A stretch of 64,000 bases of DNA from Psychrobacter aquaticus CMS 56 (GTDB lineage: Bacteria > Pseudomonadota > Gammaproteobacteria > Pseudomonadales > Moraxellaceae): assembly GCF_000471625.1 (NCBI RefSeq), contig NZ_AUSW01000025.1, positions 1 to 64,000 on the forward strand, read 5' to 3'. This document shows, in pieces, positions 21,310-31,252 of the stretch. The notes beneath the pieces were generated by a model, which did not search any database, had not been told where the DNA came from, and worked only from the letters and a program-made list of their open reading frames with translations. A program made the translations under genes and the position numbers. The number at the start of each line of letters is the position of its first letter. Positions within the stretch are counted from its first letter, which is position 1.

Positions 21310-22896
21310 TTAGCAGCTATTATCTACGCTTAAATGATTGTGAATGTATTTAGAAAATGCATCATTTTCACTATGACGGATGAAATCGTCAGAATCTAAT
21401 ATCTGGCCTAGTATCCAACTATCAAAGGGCGACATTAATAATATAGGAATATCCTTTACTGACTCATTTTTACTTTGCTCAGTGCTTTCTTCATTCAATA
21501 AAACCACACTGACCACAACCAAACTCTCGCGTAACCATATAGGCACTCCAAGTGTTTGGTATAATTTTTTGCCTGACTGAGGACGTGATGACCCTGCAAT
21601 TTGTACGCGCTGCTGCCGATCTAATGGCGCAATTTTAATCTCAACTTTGTCTGTGTCAATTTTTAACATTTCCGCCAATGCGTGTGGCAGCATTTGCACT
21701 TGCCAAGTAAAGTGCTTGCTTGTACGTAAAGAGATTGAGACGGAGGGATTGTCCGCTGAATGAGCAGCAGCCACAATGAGATCAGATAAGTTATACGTTT
21801 GTGCCTCAAGCGGCATCTTGAGCCACGTCAACCACTCACTGCTTAGGCGATACAGCTGCTGACGATAGCGACGAATGATATATGACTGCTTGCGACCTTG
21901 CCAAAACAGCTCAGTTTGATGGTCATGATCCTTACGCTGACTTAGCCCTAATACCTCATCTATCAATTGCTTGGTGGGCGGTAATGGCTCATCTTGTCCT
22001 AACCAATAGTGCAGTAGTTGGCGTTGGCGATAAAGAGGTAACGTCTCTAGCTCATCAATATTTAGCACCCGTTGTGCTGGAGGCAATTGCAATGAACTCA
22101 TGACCGTCTGTTGCAAGTCTTGTACGGCTTGTGCTCGGATGGTTGCTTCTGCATCACCTAATAGCTGGGCGCTACGAGCAATATTATCTATGACATTTGG
22201 ATTGTATTTTGCCAATACTGGCATGATGTCACGTCGCAGTCCACTACGGACATTATCGCCAGTATTATTGGTAGGATCATCGATATAAGGCAACTTTAAA
22301 CACTGGGCATAGGCACTGATACTAGCACGCTGTACAGTGAGCCAAGGTCGCCACAACGCTATTCGATGCGCGCCTTGCGTTTGTATTCGCCAAGGCTGCA
22401 TACCTGACAGACCGTTGACGCCTGCTCCTTGAATCAACCGCATCAATACGGTTTCTGCTTGGTCATCGGCATGATGACCTAATAACAAAACGTCTTCTTG
22501 ATTGATATGCGCGCGCATGACGTCATAGCGTGCTTGCCGTGCTGCTTGCTCATCGTGGCCTTTTACTTGTGCTGATAAAATATAACATGGTATCTGCTGC
22601 GCTTGTGCCCAGTTAGCGACATGCACAGCCCAATGCTGACTATCGGCTTGCAGACGATGATCGACATGTAAAAGCTGTGGTAAAAATGGCAGCTGACCTT
22701 GACGATACAGCTGCACGCATAGCGCCGCAAGTGTCAATGAATCACGGCCGCCACTACAAGCCAGCCAAACACGCCGACCGTGTAATTGTGCGCCATACTC
22801 AGCCACACTGTTCAATAATGCCGCTGCCAAGCCATCATCAATCGGTAGGTCTGCTATTGGCTCAATAGCATTGGGAATGATTGCGCTGCTCGTCAT
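21310..22896 (-). CDS. tilS: tRNA(Ile)-lysidine synthase
   Basis: A 528-residue TilS, which attaches lysine to C34 of tRNA-Ile(CAU) so that it reads AUA. The PP-loop CSGGRDS is at residues 47-53, HVDHRLQ at about 88, and LLGHHADDQAETVLMRLI (about 150-167) is the conserved second motif; N-terminal ATPase, middle and C-terminal domains follow in order. In many proteobacteria tilS follows accA. Here accA lies just upstream on the same strand, but a 277-bp element occupies the space between them. Confidence 0.94.
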   Translation of the reverse strand: MTSSAIIPNAIEPIADLPIDDGLAAALLNSVAEYGAQLHGRRVWLACSGGRDSLTLAALCVQLYRQGQLPFLPQLLHVDHRLQADSQHWAVHVANWAQAQQIPCYILSAQVKGHDEQAARQARYDVMRAHINQEDVLLLGHHADDQAETVLMRLIQGAGVNGLSGMQPWRIQTQGAHRIALWRPWLTVQRASISAYAQCLKLPYIDDPTNNTGDNVRSGLRRDIMPVLAKYNPNVIDNIARSAQLLGDAEATIRAQAVQDLQQTVMSSLQLPPAQRVLNIDELETLPLYRQRQLLHYWLGQDEPLPPTKQLIDEVLGLSQRKDHDHQTELFWQGRKQSYIIRRYRQQLYRLSSEWLTWLKMPLEAQTYNLSDLIVAAAHSADNPSVSISLRTSKHFTWQVQMLPHALAEMLKIDTDKVEIKIAPLDRQQRVQIAGSSRPQSGKKLYQTLGVPIWLRESLVVVSVVLLNEESTEQSKNESVKDIPILLMSPFDSWILGQILDSDDFIRHSENDAFSKYIHNHLSVDNSC

Positions 22897-22926
22897 AATG
22901 AGCCTTAGTTATTTGGGGATCATATA

Positions 22927-23203
22927 GGGGCTGTATAGGATTCGACCATGGCACTGACAGAGACTATTTTTTAGACGATTCGAAGGTAAAAATAGTAAGT
23001 ATAGTCATTCTATACGGCTGTTTTTAGCAATGAAGCGGCAAAAAAGAGTCCTGTCCCCTGTTTTTATGAGTGGGGCTGATGCTAAAACTGCCCCATACGG
23101 TGTTGCAAGTCTTGCTAAGGTATTAACATTATCATCGATTTGCGCCTTGTCTGGAACCGTTTTAGCGATCAGCAGTGCCTATTTGTGAATTCTATACAGC
23201 CCC
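22927..23203. mobile_element. MITE-like element or IS remnant between accA and tilS
   Basis: A 277-bp stretch bounded by inverted ends GGGGCTGTATAGGATTC and GAATTCTATACAGCCCC (one mismatch in 17), each flanked by TA, which could be the target duplication. No ORF of note lies inside. It separates accA from tilS and probably forms the start region of the tilS transcript. Confidence 0.7.
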
Positions 23204-23347
23204 TAGTTATTGGACATAAAAAAACGCGCCATCGAATGACACGTTATTATTTTAGCATTAAGGCTGAGTCTCTAATATGAAAAGCGTGTTCTTAAAAACA
23301 GATCATTAAACCATTCCGAAGTAAGAAGTAGCGATCACGTTAGCTCA

Positions 23348-24151
23348 TTAACAAGGCAACATCACTTCTGAGTTAAAGGTTTTCAGCTTCTCGTAACGTA
23401 GCTCACAACGCGCTTGTGCGTCTAAATCTTTAATCTCATCTAATTGCTCAGCAATAAGTGCTTTCAAGGCAGTCATCACTGGCTGCGGCTGAATATGAGC
23501 GCCTTCACCTTCTTCAATGACGGCATCAATCAAGCCCATCTGATAGAGGTTGATCGCGTTTAATTTCAGGGCTTCACTGGCATCTTGTGCTTTTTCAGCC
23601 GTTTTCCACAAAATAGACGCACAACCTTCAGGGGAAATGACCGAATAAATGCTGTTTTGTAGCATGTTGACTTTATCACCTACGCCAATTGCCAGCGCGC
23701 CACCTGAACCACCTTCACCAATAATGGTTACAATAATAGGCACTTTTAGGCTAGAAAAAACGGCGATACTTTCGGCAATTGCTTGCGCTTGTCCGCGCTC
23801 TTCGGCACCAATGCCGGGGTATGCGCCTTGGGTATCGACAAAAGTCATCACCGGAATATTAAAACGCTCAGCCATTTTGACCAAACGAATCACTTTGCGA
23901 TAACCCTCAGGATTGGCCATACCGAAATTGTGAGCGATACGCTCGCGAGTGCTACGACCACGATGTTGACCGATAACCATGACTGGCATACCGTCAAAAC
24001 GCGCCAGTCCACCCAAAATAGCTTTGTCATCGGCATAAGCTCGGTCGCCATGCAACTCATCAAATTCGGTAAATAGTTGATTAACATAGTCCATAAATAA
24101 TGGACGCTTGGCATGTCGTGCAAGCTGCACACTATCCCAGACAGTGCTCAT
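23348..24151 (-). CDS. accA: acetyl-CoA carboxylase carboxyltransferase subunit alpha
   Basis: A 267-residue AccA, one half of the carboxyltransferase that moves the carboxyl group from biotin to acetyl-CoA in fatty-acid synthesis. The sequence [36 protein letters not shown] and [12 protein letters not shown] form the crotonase-type active site and oxyanion holes. It lacks the first 50 or so residues of the 319-residue E. coli protein; this short form also occurs in Acinetobacter, so it is a lineage trait and not damage. AAGGGAAG precedes the ATG. Confidence 0.95.
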   Translation of the reverse strand: MSTVWDSVQLARHAKRPLFMDYVNQLFTEFDELHGDRAYADDKAILGGLARFDGMPVMVIGQHRGRSTRERIAHNFGMANPEGYRKVIRLVKMAERFNIPVMTFVDTQGAYPGIGAEERGQAQAIAESIAVFSSLKVPIIVTIIGEGGSGGALAIGVGDKVNMLQNSIYSVISPEGCASILWKTAEKAQDASEALKLNAINLYQMGLIDAVIEEGEGAHIQPQPVMTALKALIAEQLDEIKDLDAQARCELRYEKLKTFNSEVMLPC

Positions 24152-24352
24152 AGACGCTTCCCTTTAATAATGATACTTAATGTATTTATGTTTAAGAATA
24201 ATATCGTTATCCGTATTCAGATAATGACAGTACAGTTGTAAACTCAATAGAAGCTATAGTAGCACATCTTATATGGCATGGCATTATCGACAAAGCTGCT
24301 TTTGTTACGTTAATCTTTAACGCGATACTCACAGTCGATACTGAATAAAATG

Positions 24353-24470
24353 GATAGTCGATATTATGACGCGAGACTGGTACGGATTTTTCTTGCTTAC
24401 TGTGCCGTTGCAGACAGAGCCTACAAAAAATTTATCCCAGTCTCGCTGACTCTCTTTTACATTGACTTGG
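24353..24470 (+). repeat. MITE-like dispersed repeat, copy B
   Basis: Left end GGATAGTCGATAT, inner inverted pair GCGAGACTGG and CCCAGTCTCGC around the conserved core (ATTTTTCTTGCTTACTGTGC, TTGCAGACAGAGCC), right end CTCTTTTACATTGACTTGG. A second left-end-like motif, ACAGTCGATACTGAATAAAA, precedes it at 24332. Confidence 0.75.
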
Positions 24471-24513
24471 CTAGGAAGTGTCAACTACTTACAAATAGAC
24501 ATCGCTGAAAGAT

Positions 24514-26058
24514 TTAAGCTTCGACAACACTCAGATTGATGCCCCATTTAGCGAACTGATCAATCTCAGTATGCAGATCAGGCAACAAAAAAGCATAATG
24601 CTCACTACTGTCGGCCACGGCGATTTGCCAGCAACTATCATCAATAATCGCTAGTTGTAATTCTGGCAATTCTTGATCGCTGCGGCTATGATGCGCCAGA
24701 ACCGCGAGGCGCAGTAGCAAACACAGATAAACCAGCTGATTACCACCGATACTACAAGTCTGCTCTAACATATCGGCTTTGAGCTTACGGCGATGATTGA
24801 GCATCAACTGCGACATGCGCTTTTGATCAACTTGCGAAAACCCTGGAATATCTGAATGTTCGAGCAAATATGCGCTGTGTTTATGATAGCTGCTATGACT
24901 AATCGCTAGACCTATTTCGTGCAAAAATGCCGCCCGTCTGAGCAAGTCACCGTCATCATTACTGAGAGTAAGTTTATCTTTTACTTGCTCAAACAAATTG
25001 CGACTGGTTTTTACCACTTGTTTGGCTTGCTTTTTGTCGCCTGAATACCGCTTAATCAGTGCCAATACACTACGATCACGTACATCTTCGCTAGCAAAGC
25101 GTCCGAGCATGTCATACATCACGCCTTCACGTAACGCGCCATCCGAGTAAGTAATGGTATCAATACCCAATACTTTCATCACAGCGCGCAGCACGGCGAC
25201 ACCTGCTGGGAAGATCGCTTTGCGGTGCTCTTTCACCCCTTCTAAATCGATATCGTTAACGTTGCCAATTTTCAGCAGTAATCGCTCAAGCTTTTTGACG
25301 CCTACATAAGTGATGCGTTCTTGCTCATCGGCCCAGCCTTTGGAGACAAGGACGTTACGTACTGCTTTAATCGTACCACTAGAGCCAACCACACTACTCC
25401 AGCCCATTTTTTGATAACGACCATTAATCGCCAGCACTTCTTTGCGCGCACCTGAAATGGCATTATTGAAAGCTTCTCTGGTAATCAGTCCATCAATGAA
25501 ATACTTTTGCGTAAAGGCAACGCAGCCCATCTGCAAGCTCTCAGTCAATAAGGGATCAAACTCTTGACCGATAATAAACTCTGTCGAACCACCACCAATA
25601 TCAATAACCAAACGCTTGTCGCTACTGGCGTTGGTATGCGAGACGCCCAAATAAATCAATCGCGCTTCTTCACGTCCCGCAATAATTTCAATCGGCTTTG
25701 GCAAAATTTTATTGGCATGGGCGATAAAATCATTGGCATTTTTGGCTTGGCGTAACGCATTGGTCGCGACCACACGAAGACGTTCCGGTGGCACCGAATC
25801 CAAACGAGCAACAAAACGACTCAAACATTCCAGACCACGCTTTTCAGCCACCGCACTCAAAATATTATTTTCGTCCAACCCAGCGGCAAGCTGAACCTTT
25901 TCAGACATAGAGACTACTTTTCGCACTTCACCATGGTCTAGACGAGCAATGGCTAAGTGAAAACTGTTGGAACCGATATCAATGGCCGCCATCATTTCGT
26001 CATCAGTGAGTGGTGGATTTTTAAGATAATCAATAGGCATAAGAGAGGTCATTACCAT
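24514..26058 (-). CDS. ppx: exopolyphosphatase
   Basis: A 514-residue Ppx/GppA phosphatase that degrades inorganic polyphosphate from chain ends. MAAIDIGSNSFHLAIARL is the first ASKHA phosphate-binding loop, VIDIGGGSTEFIIG (about residue 150) the second, and an HD-like C-terminal region (FLHEIGLAISHSSYHKHSAY, about 372) matches Ppx more than GppA. Several in-frame ATG codons (26058, 26052, 26040) compete and none has a clear ribosome site, so the start is uncertain by a few residues. It is monocistronic, with repeats on both sides. Confidence 0.92.
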   Translation of the reverse strand: MVMTSLMPIDYLKNPPLTDDEMMAAIDIGSNSFHLAIARLDHGEVRKVVSMSEKVQLAAGLDENNILSAVAEKRGLECLSRFVARLDSVPPERLRVVATNALRQAKNANDFIAHANKILPKPIEIIAGREEARLIYLGVSHTNASSDKRLVIDIGGGSTEFIIGQEFDPLLTESLQMGCVAFTQKYFIDGLITREAFNNAISGARKEVLAINGRYQKMGWSSVVGSSGTIKAVRNVLVSKGWADEQERITYVGVKKLERLLLKIGNVNDIDLEGVKEHRKAIFPAGVAVLRAVMKVLGIDTITYSDGALREGVMYDMLGRFASEDVRDRSVLALIKRYSGDKKQAKQVVKTSRNLFEQVKDKLTLSNDDGDLLRRAAFLHEIGLAISHSSYHKHSAYLLEHSDIPGFSQVDQKRMSQLMLNHRRKLKADMLEQTCSIGGNQLVYLCLLLRLAVLAHHSRSDQELPELQLAIIDDSCWQIAVADSSEHYAFLLPDLHTEIDQFAKWGINLSVVEA

Positions 26059-26493
26059 GTTAGATAAATGAAAAAAGAAAGGGTTAATAGTCAGTACAAC
26101 ATAAAATCTCTACGTGAATAGTTCTGTACCATTGATATGACTTTCTTCGCTTGTCGTCTATGAAATCATTGGAGCGTAAGCGAATGACATCCATACGAAT
26201 CGATACAATTTTTGCCATTAAAGCATTTATGCCAAACACTGGCAAGTGACACAAAGCCTTAGCACAAGGACAAGCCAATAACCCATAAAATAACAGACGT
26301 ACGCTCGACATCTATCACTTGTGTTAACCCTATTCGTTTGCTACATTGAAGAGCATTAATATTATAATAAATAACAGCAACTTATCTGATTATTTATCAA
26401 TATCTAATATATAAGCAGTTCAACATAAAATCGATACGCGAATAGCCATGTGCGACTGGTATTTAACAAATGACTAGCAAGGACGCTAATACA
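26059..26493. other. intergenic region with a diverged direct repeat
   Basis: Two related segments lie at 26092-26140 and 26416-26464; 26 of the first 30 bases agree (CA[A/T]CATAAAATC..TACG.GAATAG in outline). The second ends just before the Mpo1-like gene, the first just before ppx on the other strand. A 75-codon minus-strand frame at 26084-26311 spans the first repeat and has no recognisable content. Confidence 0.45.
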
Positions 26494-26910
26494 ATGAGCC
26501 AAATTGACACGCAAAACTCGATAACGACCGCAGATGCTCCGACTAGGGCTAATACTAAAAACGATCTCATAAAAACTGATAAGCCTGCAAAACAAAATTT
26601 CTATGATTTTTACTTAGAAGAGCATCAAAACATGGCGTGCCGTCGTCTACATTTTGCTGGCAGTAGCTTCGGCTTATTAGGATTGGCAAAATCTGTCAAA
26701 ACCCGCTCACCAAAACCTTTACTCAAAGGCATTGCTGCTGGCTATGCTTGTGCTTGGGTCGGTCATTTTTTCTTCGAAAAAAACAAGCCAGCTTCTTTTA
26801 AGTTTCCTCTAAAAAGCTTTGCCAGTGATTTTCGTATGTATGGCGATGTACTGCGCGGCCACTTAAGTTTAACAGATCGCAAGTACGACAAAGCCAGAAA
26901 ATCCCATTAA
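26494..26910 (+). CDS. Mpo1-like (DUF962) membrane protein
   Basis: A 138-residue protein of the Mpo1/DUF962 family. FYDFYLEEHQNMACRRLHFAG and CAWVGHFFFEKNKPASFKFPL hold the conserved His residues (EH, HF, GHF) that bind iron in yeast Mpo1, a dioxygenase acting on 2-hydroxy fatty acids. Two hydrophobic stretches lie between these motifs. I prefer the ATG at 26494, which has AAGGA upstream; an ATG eight codons earlier (26470) is possible. The first 45 residues are polar and variable. Bacterial members are uncharacterised. Confidence 0.85.
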   Translation: MSQIDTQNSITTADAPTRANTKNDLIKTDKPAKQNFYDFYLEEHQNMACRRLHFAGSSFGLLGLAKSVKTRSPKPLLKGIAAGYACAWVGHFFFEKNKPASFKFPLKSFASDFRMYGDVLRGHLSLTDRKYDKARKSH

Positions 26911-26937
26911 GTCTTTAGCTATTATTTATAATAGTCA

Positions 26938-26979
26938 CAAAAAAACCAGCATCGTAATGTATTTACTCATGCTGGTTGT
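26938..26979 (-). terminator. terminator after hemL
   Basis: AACCAGCAT (26944-26952) pairs with ATGCTGGTT (26969-26977); on the minus strand a run of seven T follows. It lies between convergent genes. Confidence 0.8.
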
Positions 26980-27015
26980 TATTTTAGGGCATATTAAAAT
27001 TTAAAATCTCAGACC

Positions 27016-28317
27016 TCAAGCCTTTGCCATTTCTGCAAAGATGTCATCGGCAGCTTTGATCGATTCATCAATGTCTTCTACGCTATGCTTGATAGACATA
27101 AAGCCCGCTTCATACGCAGATGGTGCTAGATAAATACCGCGATCGAGCATGCCGTGGAAGAAGGTATTGAACACATCCATATCACATTCTGTGACTTCAT
27201 CAAAGTTCTTTGGCGCTTCGGTGTCACTGTCTTTGACAAAGAACATCCCAAACATACCGCCCAGCTTATTGGTGCGAAGGTTGATGCCGTGTTTGTCAGC
27301 CGCGGCTTGAAAACCATCAATCAGCTGATCGACTTTTGCTGAAAGCTCATCATAAAAACCATCAACAGTTAAATCTTCAAACATCGCAATGCCAGCGCGC
27401 ATCGCCAGCGGGTTACCTGATAACGTACCTGCTTGATACACACCGCCAAGTGGCGCGATACAAGACATGACTTCTTTTTTGCCGCCAAAAGCACCGACTG
27501 GCAAACCTGCGCCAATGATTTTGCCAAAGCACGTCAAATCAGGGTCAATGCCGAAATGCGCTTGCGCGCCGCCAAGTCCCACACGGAAACCTGTCATCAC
27601 TTCATCAAAGATAAGCACAGCACCGTTTGCGGTACATTCTGTCCGCAACGTATCATGGAATTCTTGTGTTGGGATGACCATATTCATGTTACCAGCGATT
27701 GGCTCCAAAATAACGCAAGCAATCTCGTCACCCCATTTTTCAAAACAGTCTTTGATCGCTTGTGGGTCGTTATAAGGAATGGTAATGGTATGTTTGGCAA
27801 AATCCGCTGGCACACCTTTTGACGTTGGCTCACCAATATCAAGCATGCCCGAACCCGCTTTTACTAGCAAGCTGTCTGAATGACCGTGATAACAGCCTTC
27901 GAATTTGACAATTTTGTCACGCTGAGTATAACCACGCGCCAAACGAATCGCGCTCATGGTCGCCTCTGTACCCGAGCTAGTCATACGAATCATCTCAACA
28001 CTCGGGACAATCTCGCAAATCTTATCAGCAACCGTCGTTTCAAACGGCGTTGGTGTGCCAAAGCTTAAACCATCATCAGCCGCTTTTTTGACCGCATCGA
28101 TGACTTTTGGATGGGCATGGCCCAAAATCATCGGCCCCCAAGAACCCACATAATCAATATAAGCGTTGTCTTCGGTGTCATAGATTTTGCTGCCATTAGC
28201 ACGGTGCATAAAGATTGGTGTGCCACCCACGCCAGCAAAGGCGCGGACTGGCGAGTTGACACCGCCTGGGATATGTTTGCGGGCTTGCGCGAATAGCTGT
28301 TCGTTTTTAGTACTCAT
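27016..28317 (-). CDS. hemL: glutamate-1-semialdehyde 2,1-aminomutase
   Basis: A 433-residue PLP enzyme converting glutamate-1-semialdehyde to 5-aminolevulinate, the step after Hem[22 protein letters not shown] at the start, [47 protein letters not shown] and [17 protein letters not shown] (catalytic Lys at about residue 264) are diagnostic. The length is the family norm. It is transcribed alone, leftwards. Confidence 0.96.
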   Translation of the reverse strand: MSTKNEQLFAQARKHIPGGVNSPVRAFAGVGGTPIFMHRANGSKIYDTEDNAYIDYVGSWGPMILGHAHPKVIDAVKKAADDGLSFGTPTPFETTVADKICEIVPSVEMIRMTSSGTEATMSAIRLARGYTQRDKIVKFEGCYHGHSDSLLVKAGSGMLDIGEPTSKGVPADFAKHTITIPYNDPQAIKDCFEKWGDEIACVILEPIAGNMNMVIPTQEFHDTLRTECTANGAVLIFDEVMTGFRVGLGGAQAHFGIDPDLTCFGKIIGAGLPVGAFGGKKEVMSCIAPLGGVYQAGTLSGNPLAMRAGIAMFEDLTVDGFYDELSAKVDQLIDGFQAAADKHGINLRTNKLGGMFGMFFVKDSDTEAPKNFDEVTECDMDVFNTFFHGMLDRGIYLAPSAYEAGFMSIKHSVEDIDESIKAADDIFAEMAKA

Positions 28318-28392
28318 AACGGTTCTCTATTATTTTATTAAACGGTATTTTTTATTTGACTCTTATCAAGCTTTTTAACGAAGTTTGATCGC

Positions 28393-28749
28393 TTAAGCTT
28401 TTTTAACCACAGAGGATTTAAGCTTCATCGGACCATAGCCATCAAGCTTGCAATCAATATCATGACCATCCGACGCATCTGGCAACAGACGAATACTTTT
28501 CGCTTTCGTGCCTACTTTGATAACGAGGGAGGAGCCTTTAACTTTTAAGTCTTTAATCACAGTGACAGCATCGCCGTCTTGCAGCTCGTTACCAACGGCA
28601 TCACGAATGACGGCATCTTGTTCATTATCGCTTACGGCTGTATCCGTTTCTGCTGCCGTCCATTCATGAGCGCACATGGGGCATACCAGTAACGCACCAT
28701 CTTCGTACGTATATTCAGCATCACATTTCGGGCAATTTGGTAAGCTCAT
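28393..28749 (-). CDS. yjdM: YjdM/PhnA family zinc-ribbon protein
   Basis: A 118-residue protein starting with a zinc ribbon ([21 protein letters not shown]), followed by an acidic linker and a beta domain with [16 protein letters not shown] and [11 protein letters not shown]. coli YjdM (formerly PhnA) is related; its function is not established despite the old alkylphosphonate name. The start at 28749 is chosen because GAGGAAACG stands just upstream; the frame opens seven codons earlier. It lies 76 bp upstream of hemL on the same strand. Confidence 0.88.
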   Translation of the reverse strand: MSLPNCPKCDAEYTYEDGALLVCPMCAHEWTAAETDTAVSDNEQDAVIRDAVGNELQDGDAVTVIKDLKVKGSSLVIKVGTKAKSIRLLPDASDGHDIDCKLDGYGPMKLKSSVVKKA

Positions 28750-29048
28750 CGTTTCCTCGGCAGCCATCATACGTTAGGTTTATTCTAGACTTAGCATTGT
28801 ACCGTAACTCATCACCTTTAACCAATTTGTACCGTTGAAAATTGGGCGCTACCCCCAACTTATATCTTAACCACGACGTTTTTTATGAAGCTGTTTTTTG
28901 TGGTACTCTTCTTAGCCTCAATGACTTTTCTATTCACTGGTTCTGTCAGTGATAAAAGCCTAGTGACTGTTTTCTATTACCTGTTTTTATTACCTGTTTT
29001 TGACACCCATATTTCGATAAATCAGCGCCCATCAGAAGGATAATAACA

Positions 29049-29801
29049 ATGACTCAATTTTCAACTACATCGACAATACCGCAGTTCGCCCAATTGACCA
29101 TTCAAGGTGAGGATGCCGAAAAATTCTTACAAGGGCAATTGACTTGTGATGTCACCAAACTCGGGCTTAGCTATCAAGCTGCGGCGATTGGCAATTTAAA
29201 AGGGCGGATTGAATTTGGCATTTGGCTCAAAAAACAAGCAGAAAAACAGTATGACGTGGTCATTAGTGCCGATTGTGCTGAATCGTTACAAAACCACTTA
29301 AAAAAGTTTGGGGCATTTTCTAAATTTGAGACCAGCGCCCCAACGCCAATCTATCCTTGCGTACTGGCAGATTTGCCGACGTTTAGCCACAAGGATGATC
29401 ACAATACGCTTGATGACACACAGGCGTGGATGCAATGCAGCATTGCTACCGGTAATTACTGGATCGTGGCCGCTACTCAAGGGGAATTTCAACCGCAAGA
29501 GCTGCGTCTACATCAGCGCGGTGGTATGGACTACGATAAAGGCTGCTATCTTGGTCAAGAAGTCATTGCCCGTATTTACTTTAAATCAGCGCCCAAAGCG
29601 TTTTTGCATTATGTAACAGGCGCAGGCGATGTCCCAGCAGCTGGTGAGAAACTGGATAAAATTCAAGTGGTCAACACAGTCACGACAGCTGAGGGCTTTG
29701 AAGCACTCGTGGTGGCTCGTCCAGAGCATCTTACTGATAGTGAGCTGACTGTATTAGATTTACCACCTGCGCTACAAGCCGATGTCGCGCGCCCCAAGTA
29801 A
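29049..29801 (+). CDS. ygfZ: folate-binding YgfZ-like protein
   Basis: A 250-residue protein of the YgfZ/GcvT family, which uses folate to support assembly or repair of certain iron-sulfur enzymes such as MiaB. The signature KGCYLGQEVIARI is at about residue 164, with the essential Cys. FLQGQLTCDVTKL at the N-terminus is also typical. It is short for the family (E. coli 326), lacking some C-terminal sequence. dadA follows 56 bp downstream and may share the transcript. Confidence 0.88.
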   Translation: MTQFSTTSTIPQFAQLTIQGEDAEKFLQGQLTCDVTKLGLSYQAAAIGNLKGRIEFGIWLKKQAEKQYDVVISADCAESLQNHLKKFGAFSKFETSAPTPIYPCVLADLPTFSHKDDHNTLDDTQAWMQCSIATGNYWIVAATQGEFQPQELRLHQRGGMDYDKGCYLGQEVIARIYFKSAPKAFLHYVTGAGDVPAAGEKLDKIQVVNTVTTAEGFEALVVARPEHLTDSELTVLDLPPALQADVARPK

Positions 29802-29857
29802 AACCAAATGATAAGCATCTTTTCATGTACTTTTACTAAAACGTAGCAGAGCAGTCT

Positions 29858-31183
29858 ATGACACATATTGCGGTACTCGGAGCAGGCGTGGTGGGCGTGA
29901 CCACTGCATGGTATCTACGTCAAGCAGGCTATGACGTGACTGTGATTGAACGTGAGTCGGCCGCAGGATTGCAGACATCATTTGCCAATGGTGGTCAAAT
30001 ATCGGTCTCACATGCGACTCCTTGGGCCAACCCTGCTACGCCGATGAAAGCACTCAAATGGCTGTTTAAAGAAGATGCGCCGCTACTGTATCGCTTACGT
30101 GCAGATAAGGCGCAGCTTAAATGGGCATTGCAATTTTTGCAGGAGTGCCGCGCTGACCGCGCCGACGCCAATCTGGTACAAATGGTACGTTTGGGGCTGT
30201 ATTCGCGCGATGCCTTGCAGCAATTGCGCGCCGATATCGGTATCAATTATGAGCAGCAAACGCGCGGCATCATGCATTTTTATACTGACCAAGCGGAGTT
30301 TGATGCGGCTATTGCGCCAACGCAGCGCATGCAGGAGCTTGGCTGCGAACGTCATGTGATCGATATCAATAACGCGGTCAGTCTTGAGCCAGCACTTTAT
30401 CCCATTGCCCACAAGCTTATTGGCGCAACCTACACCAGCCGTGATGAATCAGGCAACGCCCATCTATTTACTCAGCGCTTAGCTGCACGCTGCATTGAGG
30501 CTGGCGTGCAGTTTTTGTATGACACCGAGATTTTGGCCATCAATACGGACACGCAAGCAAGTCGTCCGCACGTGCACAGTATTACCATTCGACCCAAAGG
30601 TCAAAACGCGCAAACCTTTAGCGCAGACAGTCATGTATTGGCGCTTGGCAGTTATAGTGTGGCGCTGATGAAGCCACTTGATATGCATCTGCCTATCTTT
30701 CCGGCAAAAGGGTATTCAGCCACCTATCAAGTCAATCCTCGCGCCCCGCACCTTGCGCCTTTTGTCAGTCTCATTGATGACGAGTATAAACTCGTCACCT
30801 CACGCCTTGGCGATAAATTACGGGTCGCAGGCACAGCTGAGTTCAATGGCTATAATTTGGATTTAAATGCCATTCGCTGTGAAGCCATTACGCAGCGTGT
30901 CCAGCAATTGTTTCCCAAAGGTATTATTGCAAACTCCGTTCAATATTGGACAGGACTGCGCCCGATGACGCCATCAAATGTGCCATTGATTGGACGCGCG
31001 CATTGCGGTCAAGTCCGTCACGGCAGTCATAATGTGAATGCCACTTTTGACAATTTATGGCTCAACACGGGTCATGGTACGCTTGGCTGGACGCACGCTT
31101 GCGGTTCGGCAAAAGCAATAAGCTTACTGATACAAGGCGAGACGCCACTGGTTGATTTTGATTTTGTGGGAATAAAAGCATAA
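29858..31183 (+). CDS. dadA: D-amino acid dehydrogenase
   Basis: A 441-residue FAD enzyme of the DadA group that oxidises D-amino acids (D-alanine best) to keto acids, passing electrons to the respiratory chain. IAVLGAGVVGVTTAWYL is the FAD motif at residues 4-20, SFANGGQISVSHATPWANP and FKEDAPLLYRL are family segments, and WTGLRPMTPSNVPLIGR and NTGHGTLGWTHACGSAK close the active site. Usually dadA is followed by the racemase dadX; here none follows. Confidence 0.93.
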   Translation: MTHIAVLGAGVVGVTTAWYLRQAGYDVTVIERESAAGLQTSFANGGQISVSHATPWANPATPMKALKWLFKEDAPLLYRLRADKAQLKWALQFLQECRADRADANLVQMVRLGLYSRDALQQLRADIGINYEQQTRGIMHFYTDQAEFDAAIAPTQRMQELGCERHVIDINNAVSLEPALYPIAHKLIGATYTSRDESGNAHLFTQRLAARCIEAGVQFLYDTEILAINTDTQASRPHVHSITIRPKGQNAQTFSADSHVLALGSYSVALMKPLDMHLPIFPAKGYSATYQVNPRAPHLAPFVSLIDDEYKLVTSRLGDKLRVAGTAEFNGYNLDLNAIRCEAITQRVQQLFPKGIIANSVQYWTGLRPMTPSNVPLIGRAHCGQVRHGSHNVNATFDNLWLNTGHGTLGWTHACGSAKAISLLIQGETPLVDFDFVGIKA

Positions 31184-31211
31184 AAAAAGGCGCTGTAGCT
31201 AAGCGCCTTTC
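31184..31211 (-). terminator. terminator between dadA and the molybdopterin oxidoreductase gene
   Basis: AAAGGCGCT pairs with AGCGCCTTT. On the minus strand seven T follow, so it mainly ends the oxidoreductase transcript; towards the plus side the T-run is weak. Confidence 0.75.
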
Positions 31212-31252
31212 TGAGTCATATGAAAGTAGATGTAGATAAAGCTTGCATAGTC

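Noticed and set aside
26084..26311. 75-codon minus-strand frame upstream of ppx
   Set aside because: No ribosome site, no recognisable family, and it spans a diverged repeat; composition is unlike nearby genes.
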